Positions 59,454 to 64,000 of a stretch of 64,000 nt of DNA are shown piece after piece. The stretch lies in NCBI GenBank assembly GCA_964458575.1, contig CAYWMD010000032.1, forward strand, positions 10,315 through 74,314, given 5' to 3'. Positions within the stretch are counted from its first letter, which is position 1; each line of letters starts with the position of its first letter. Below the pieces are notes generated by a model. That model saw nothing but the letters and a program-made list of their open reading frames with translations, ran no database searches and was not told the origin of the DNA. This DNA comes from CAYWMD01 sp964458575 (GTDB lineage: Bacteria > Verrucomicrobiota > Verrucomicrobiia > Limisphaerales > JADLHS01). The position numbers and the translations under genes were made by a program.

Positions 59454-61853
59454 CTAACGTGCGCCCGTCGCCTGCAACGTGGCGGCAAAGCTGTTCGCGC
59501 CGGATTTCACCCACGCCATCGTGCCGGCGGCCGTGTCGGACGCCCCCGCCGGAAAACTCAACCAGCCGACGACGACTTCACTGCCGCGGCTGAGGGAAAG
59601 ATAGAGCGGATAGTCGCCGTTCTTCGCCAGCGCATTCGCCGCCTTGAACCTCCGCCCGTCGCCCAGCGTTCCGCCGACCAGGGCGCGTCCGGTTGTTGTC
59701 ACCCGCCCCAGGCCGGTCGCCACGGTGGCGGAAGGTTCGATGCGTTCGAGCAGAAAATCATGCCGCCCCGCTTGCGGCGCGGGATTTGATCCCGGGTTAA
59801 ACACGCCGCGGTCACCGGCGATCGTCGCGATCCAATGGCTGTTGTTCATGGTGCCGTAAACCTGATCCGTGCCCCCGGCGAGATCCACGTGCAGTTCGAT
59901 CACCACGGGCGGACCAAGCCGGTTTGGAAAGGTAACCGTGGCATCACCGTTGACGTCAAGCTGGCCGAACAACGCAAAACGTTTCCCGCCCACCAGCATC
60001 CGGCTGCTGAACCGACCCGAAGCGGTCACGGCCATCACGAACAGCCCCGAGCTTTCCGGCGTCACGCCGTTCGTGTTCCAAACCAGGCCGGTGTAATACC
60101 CTTTCACCGGGTTGAACGGCGAGGGAACGAACTTCGCCACCAGCTCCAAACCGGGTTGCATCGTGAACGTCAGCGTCGGACTGGTGGAAGGGATGCCTTC
60201 CCAACCCGCGAAGACGTGGCCCAAACCCGGCCGGGCCACGACGGTGTATGTCTGGCCTACCGTGAGCAGGTGGCCTTTGAAATTTTGCAACACCGTCCCC
60301 GTGCCGCTGGTTTGGAGCGACAACGACGCCGTCGTCGGCACGGCCGCCGCGCTGACGTGGACCACGACCGGAGCGGACGTGGCGTTCAGCCCGCTCGTGT
60401 CCGTTACGACCGCCCTGAGCGAGTAATCCCCGGACGCCGGGGGTTGCCAGGTAATGGCAAACGACGCCGGGGATACACTCGCCAGGCCCACCTCATTGGC
60501 GAAAAACTGAATGTTGGTGATGACCGCGTTGGACGAACCCGCGGCCGCGTTGACGCTCACGATCAAGCTCTGCCCGAAATCCAACTGCGTGTTATCGGCC
60601 GGTTGGCTGATGGTGACGGTCGGAGGCGTCGGTGGCGGATCGTTCTGAATCGGGATGCCGCTGGCGAGGCTTACCGCCCGGGCGGCGTTCACCCGCCCGT
60701 AACCGAATTGCGCGTCCTGCCCGGGCGCGCCGACGTCGTCCGCCGTTTGCTCGAGCACCGAGACGATCTGGGGATTGTTCAGTGACGGATTCGCGGAGGC
60801 AACGAGCGCCGCAACGGCGGCGACCATGGGACTGGCGAAGGAGGTGCCCCGCCAGGCGCTGTACGGATTGTTGAGGTTGCGCGAAGTCGTGAGGATGTTG
60901 TCGCCCGGCGCGGCAAGCGTCAGGTGATTGCCCGTGCTGGAAAAACCGGCAAGCGAGTCATCGGGCTCGGTGGCGGATACCGCCACGACATGCTCGCACG
61001 CGGCCGGATATTGCGGGGTGCTGTTGCCGTTGTTGCCCGCGGCGGCCACGATAACGACATTGTTGCTCCAGGCATAATTGATGGCGTCCTGCAACGTGCT
61101 GGAAGGTGCGCTGCCGGCGATGCTGATGTTGATGACGCGCGCGCCCTGGTCCACCGCGTAACGAATGCCCTGGGCGATCGCCGAGTACGCCGCGAACCCC
61201 GAGGCGTCCAGGACTTTCACCGGAAGAATTTTGCTGCCGAACGCCACCCCGGCCACGCCGATGCCGTTGTTGCCCGAGGCGGCAATGACGCCCGCGACGG
61301 CCGTGCCGTGACCAAAATCATCCGCCGGATCGTTGTCGTTCGCAACAAAGTCGTAACCCGGTACGATGCGGCTGCCGAGGTCGGGATGCGCCGCATTGAT
61401 GCCGGAATCGAGCACCGCCACGATGAGATTGTCGGCGCCCACGGTGATGTCCCAGGCCAGCGGGGCCCGGACTTTTTCCAGATGCCAGGTGCCGTTCGCC
61501 ACCACATAGGCATCGTTGGGAACAAAGGCCGCCTCGGCCAGGTAATCGCGCTCGGCAAACTCGATCGTCGAATCGCGCTGCAATTCGGCCAGCGTGGCGG
61601 CGACGCTGGTTTCGTTGACGTCAACCGCCCGAATGGTGGAACGGTTGAAAGGCCGATGCTGCCGGCCGCCGTGTCGCAGCAGTCTGTTCGCGAGCACGTT
61701 TTCGGTCACACCATTGCGCGGTTTGATCAGGATGCGCCCGGGAACAAATCGCGCCGGCTGGTCGTCGGATGCGCCCGCCGGACTGGCGGCGCCGGCCGGC
61801 TGGCTGAGGAGGAGGCAGGAAAAAGCGACCGCCAACCCACTCGAAAAACGCAT
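59454..61853 (-). CDS. Secreted subtilisin-type serine protease (S8)
   Basis: A 799-residue exported protease. Signal peptide MRFSSGLAVAFSCLLLSQPA. A propeptide-like region follows (about 35-105, VPGRILIKPRNGVTENVLAN), then the catalytic domain: Asp149 (VAVLDSGINAAHPDLG), His182 (DDFGHGTAVAGVIAASGNN), oxyanion Asn about 274 (AAAGNNGNSTPQYPA), and Ser338 (WRGTSFASPMVAAVAAL). Domains after about residue 400 are Ig-like (TVTISQPADNTQLDFGQ) and a C-terminal beta module of unknown type. Substrate and whether it is anchored are unknown. ATG 61853 is preferred to an upstream start 42 bases earlier because of the signal peptide. Confidence 0.92.
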   Translation of the reverse strand: MRFSSGLAVAFSCLLLSQPAGAASPAGASDDQPARFVPGRILIKPRNGVTENVLANRLLRHGGRQHRPFNRSTIRAVDVNETSVAATLAELQRDSTIEFAERDYLAEAAFVPNDAYVVANGTWHLEKVRAPLAWDITVGADNLIVAVLDSGINAAHPDLGSRIVPGYDFVANDNDPADDFGHGTAVAGVIAASGNNGIGVAGVAFGSKILPVKVLDASGFAAYSAIAQGIRYAVDQGARVINISIAGSAPSSTLQDAINYAWSNNVVIVAAAGNNGNSTPQYPAACEHVVAVSATEPDDSLAGFSSTGNHLTLAAPGDNILTTSRNLNNPYSAWRGTSFASPMVAAVAALVASANPSLNNPQIVSVLEQTADDVGAPGQDAQFGYGRVNAARAVSLASGIPIQNDPPPTPPTVTISQPADNTQLDFGQSLIVSVNAAAGSSNAVITNIQFFANEVGLASVSPASFAITWQPPASGDYSLRAVVTDTSGLNATSAPVVVHVSAAAVPTTASLSLQTSGTGTVLQNFKGHLLTVGQTYTVVARPGLGHVFAGWEGIPSTSPTLTFTMQPGLELVAKFVPSPFNPVKGYYTGLVWNTNGVTPESSGLFVMAVTASGRFSSRMLVGGKRFALFGQLDVNGDATVTFPNRLGPPVVIELHVDLAGGTDQVYGTMNNSHWIATIAGDRGVFNPGSNPAPQAGRHDFLLERIEPSATVATGLGRVTTTGRALVGGTLGDGRRFKAANALAKNGDYPLYLSLSRGSEVVVGWLSFPAGASDTAAGTMAWVKSGANSFAATLQATGAR

Positions 61854-62193
61854 GGGGCTGCGATCGCTGCTTCGCTGACAGGGTCTCTCGTCCACAACCG
61901 GCTGCTCGCCGGTGGCTTGCCAAGCTACGGATGTGCCATGCCTGATTCGCCGTTGGTGAGTCGGGAATAGACCCGAGCCCGGTGTCCAAAATCTGTAAAT
62001 CCTGGCAGGACATGACCGCTTTCAAGCGGGCCGCGGCCGGGGACCGAATCGAAATCCGAGGCTTGGTTTTCAGTTCGGAGAAGGTTTCCGGCGATAAATA
62101 CAATCAATAATTCCGCGCATCACCGGCGTTGCATCAGACCCGTCGTGAAAAAATCAGCTTTGAGCTTTTTCCTCGCGCCCTTAAGTTGGCTGC
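61854..62193. other. Divergent intergenic region between subtilase and FIST genes
   Basis: 340 bases with no gene recognised. It must hold the promoters of both divergent genes, but no clear -35/-10 pair or operator could be picked out by eye. No dispersed palindrome is seen in it, unlike most gaps of this size in the window. Confidence 0.5.
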
Positions 62194-63381
62194 GTGAACA
62201 CCGAGTTTTCAGCAACGGCCCATTGGGACAAAGGTTTCGATGAGGCCGGCCTTCAGCAGTGGGCCGGAGATTTGCGCCGGCAACTCCGCGCGCCGGAGGT
62301 TTCGCTCGGCCTGGTGTTCATGTCGCCCGCCCTGTTTCCGCACGCGAAACAAGTTCTGGAAATCATCCGCGTCCACGCGCGCGTGCCCTTGCTCGCGGGC
62401 TGTTCCAGTCAGGGCCTGGTTGCGGGCAACCGGGAATTCGAAGGGGACGAAGGCCTGGTGCTCGCGCTTTATGCCCTGCCGGGCGCCGACCTCGAGGGTG
62501 TTTACTTCAACCAGGTGCAGGTGGAGGAAGCCGACGGGCCGGGCTATTGGCAGTTGGAAACCGGCGTGGCGAACAACGCCACCAACGGCTGGCTCGCGTT
62601 CATTGACCCGTTTCACCTCGATGCGGAATCCTGGTTGCGCGGGTGGAACGCCGCGTATGCGCCCGCACCGGTGTTCGGCGGCCTGGCCAGCGGCGTGTTC
62701 ACGGAGCAGGCGACGCAGGTCTATTTGAATGGTGACGTGTTCGAGGAAGGCGGCGTGGCCATTTCCGTCGGTGGCAACGTGAAGCTGGCCGGCATCGTTT
62801 CACAAGGCTGCACCCCCATCGGCGATACGTGGACCCTGACGCGCGTGGAGCAAAACCTAATTCACCAGATTGGCAACCAGCCGGCCTACGCGGTGCTCGC
62901 CAACACTGTGAACAAACTTTCGACCCAGGAACAGCGCCAGGCGCGGGGCAACCTGTTCATCGGCCTGGTTGTGAATGAATACCTCGAGGATTTTCACCGC
63001 GGCGATTTCCTTGTGCGCAATCTGCTGGGCGGCGACCCGAATTCCGGTGTGCTGGCGGTGGGCGCATTGCCGCGCGCGGGCCAGACGATCCAGTTTCAGC
63101 GACGCGACGCGCTGGCGGCCACGGAGGACATGAGCGAACTCCTGCAACGCGCGCGGGCGCAACTGGGAGATGCCAAAATCTACGGCGGTTGTTTGTGCTG
63201 CTGCAATGGTCGCGGAAAACACCTTTTTGGAGCGCCCGACCACGACGCCCGGATGGTGCAGGAAAAAATGGGGCCGCTTGGTTTGTCCGGTTTCTTTTGC
63301 AACGGTGAAATCGGGCCCGTCGGTCAGAGTAATTTTCTGCACGGCTACACAGCGTCGCTGGCTTTGTTTGTGAAGAAGTAG
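62194..63381 (+). CDS. FIST-domain signal-input protein
   Basis: A 395-residue cytoplasmic protein. FIST_N (about 35-230) has LGLVFMSPALFPHAKQVLEI and the ligand-loop-like VPLLAGCSSQGLVAGNRE. FIST_C (about 235-385) has LFIGLVVNEYLEDFHRGDFL, LLGGDPNSGVLAVGALPRAG and CCNGRGKHLFGAPDHDARM. FIST domains are proposed small-ligand sensors (possibly amino acids) and usually occur with histidine kinases or cyclases; here the protein has no output domain. The start is GTG 62194. Confidence 0.85.
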   Translation: MNTEFSATAHWDKGFDEAGLQQWAGDLRRQLRAPEVSLGLVFMSPALFPHAKQVLEIIRVHARVPLLAGCSSQGLVAGNREFEGDEGLVLALYALPGADLEGVYFNQVQVEEADGPGYWQLETGVANNATNGWLAFIDPFHLDAESWLRGWNAAYAPAPVFGGLASGVFTEQATQVYLNGDVFEEGGVAISVGGNVKLAGIVSQGCTPIGDTWTLTRVEQNLIHQIGNQPAYAVLANTVNKLSTQEQRQARGNLFIGLVVNEYLEDFHRGDFLVRNLLGGDPNSGVLAVGALPRAGQTIQFQRRDALAATEDMSELLQRARAQLGDAKIYGGCLCCCNGRGKHLFGAPDHDARMVQEKMGPLGLSGFFCNGEIGPVGQSNFLHGYTASLALFVKK

Positions 63382-63384
63382 CGA

Positions 63385-63458
63385 CCACGAAATACACGAA
63401 CCACACGAAAAGAATTCATCCCGGTTCCAGCTTCGTGTGTTTAGGGTATTTCGTGGTT
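63385..63458. repeat. Palindromic element, family D, between FIST and MFS genes
   Basis: ACCACGAAATACACGAACCA and CACGAA are mirrored by TTCGTGTGTTTAGGGTATTT and CGTGGTT. It lies between two convergent genes. Related copies: 13441-13594 and 16355-16385. Confidence 0.88.
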
Positions 63459-64000
63459 AACCTGCCTTCCGCCCGAACTCCTTGTCCAGCGGCACGAGCA
63501 GCACCACGAGGAAACTTGGAATCGTCGCCAGAATCACCCACACAAAGAAATGCGGGTAACCGACGAGTTCCTGCAACCAGCCGCTCCACATGCCGGGGAT
63601 CATCATGCCCAGCGCCATGAAGCCCGTGCAAATCGCGTAATGCGCCGTCTGATGCTGGCCGCGTGCGATGTAAATCATGTAGAGCATGTAGGCCGTGAAA
63701 CCGAAGCCATAACCGAATTGCTCGACCGCCACCGCCGCGCTGATGACGAAAAGACTGTCAGGCTGCGCGTAAGCGAGGTAAATGAACATGGCGTCCGGCA
63801 GATGAATGATGCACACCATCGGCCACAGCCACGCTTTCAAACCGTGGCGCGAAGCCACGAATCCGCCAAGCAAACCACCCACCGTCAGCGCGATGATGCC
63901 AATCGTGCCATACACCAATCCGACCTGACCGGTCGTCAGACCCAGGCCGCCCAGCTCGCGCGCGTCCAGCAGAAACGGCGCGACCATCTTCACCAGTTGC
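63457..64000 (-). CDS. AmpG-like MFS transporter, C-terminal part; 5' end outside window
   Basis: The frame is open to the window edge; about 181 residues are visible. The opening visible segment KMVAPFLLDARELGGLGLTT, then GQVGLVYGTIG, and later AVEQFGYGFGFTAYMLYMIY resemble the AmpG/PAT group of major facilitator transporters, which import muropeptides (anhydro-sugar peptides) for cell-wall recycling. At least five hydrophobic helices are visible. Because the N-terminal half is missing, the assignment is tentative; another MFS type is possible. Confidence 0.7.
   Translation of the reverse strand, partial: QLVKMVAPFLLDARELGGLGLTTGQVGLVYGTIGIIALTVGGLLGGFVASRHGLKAWLWPMVCIIHLPDAMFIYLAYAQPDSLFVISAAVAVEQFGYGFGFTAYMLYMIYIARGQHQTAHYAICTGFMALGMMIPGMWSGWLQELVGYPHFFVWVILATIPSFLVVLLVPLDKEFGRKAG

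Overview
The window is a GC-rich bacterial chromosome segment, densely coded on both strands. No rRNA, tRNA, CRISPR array, insertion sequence or phage gene was recognised. The gene mix points to Verrucomicrobiota, most likely a Pedosphaera/Limisphaera-like (subdivision 3) lineage. The markers are DUF1501 and DUF1549/DUF1553 proteins with Tat signals, a secreted sulfatase, a DUF1080 lipoprotein, an ECF sigma factor fused to a membrane helix and carboxypeptidase-regulatory-like domains, DUF4912 beside a GH57 branching enzyme, and many dispersed palindromic repeats. The taxonomic call is inference from content; no marker tree was made.

Layout: 1-6.4 kb holds the end of guaA, a GT39-like membrane glycosyltransferase and mfd. 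6.5-13.4 kb holds a secreted Calx-beta protein, a TerC-family membrane protein, recF, a decayed gene fragment and uvrC. 13.6-17.1 kb holds small conserved proteins, a TauE/SafE-like permease, nagB with a coupled unknown gene, and a zinc-ribbon/PH-like protein. 17.2-26.0 kb is a minus-strand block: transmembrane ECF sigma factor, three secreted unknown proteins, then a secreted sulfatase. 26.2-31.3 kb holds an SpmA-SpmB fusion, a Gfo/Idh/MocA oxidoreductase, a PilT-type ATPase and a Yip1-like protein. 31.4-36.2 kb is a MacA/MacB-like export operon with one ATPase and two permeases. 36.4-43.7 kb holds an animal-type transketolase, a secreted LIM/DA1-like metallopeptidase, a 38-aa lipoprotein, an AlgH-family protein, small membrane proteins and a chorismatase-like Rid protein. 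43.8-50.5 kb is a four-gene secreted/Tat unit (DUF1549/DUF1553, isomerase-like lipoprotein, DUF1501, PPC-domain protein). 50.5-56.2 kb holds DUF456, DUF1080, a GH42-like protein lacking its acid/base Glu, a DciA-like protein, an AsmA-like protein and a response regulator. 56.4-64 kb holds DUF4912, a GH57 branching enzyme, a subtilase, a FIST protein and the end of an AmpG-like MFS transporter.

The most unusual feature is a large set of dispersed palindromic repeats, about twenty loci in several sequence families. They lie between genes and also, in frame, inside mfd, recF, uvrC, an spmAB fusion and the N-terminus of a secreted protein. They behave like Rickettsia palindromic elements: extra peptide segments tolerated inside otherwise intact, partly essential genes.

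Functionally, DNA repair (mfd, recF, uvrC), central carbon and amino-sugar metabolism (tkt, nagB, GH57) and polysaccharide or envelope processing (sulfatase, GH42, DUF1080, Tat cluster, exporter) dominate. The sigma-factor block looks like a self-contained envelope-sensing regulon of unknown trigger.
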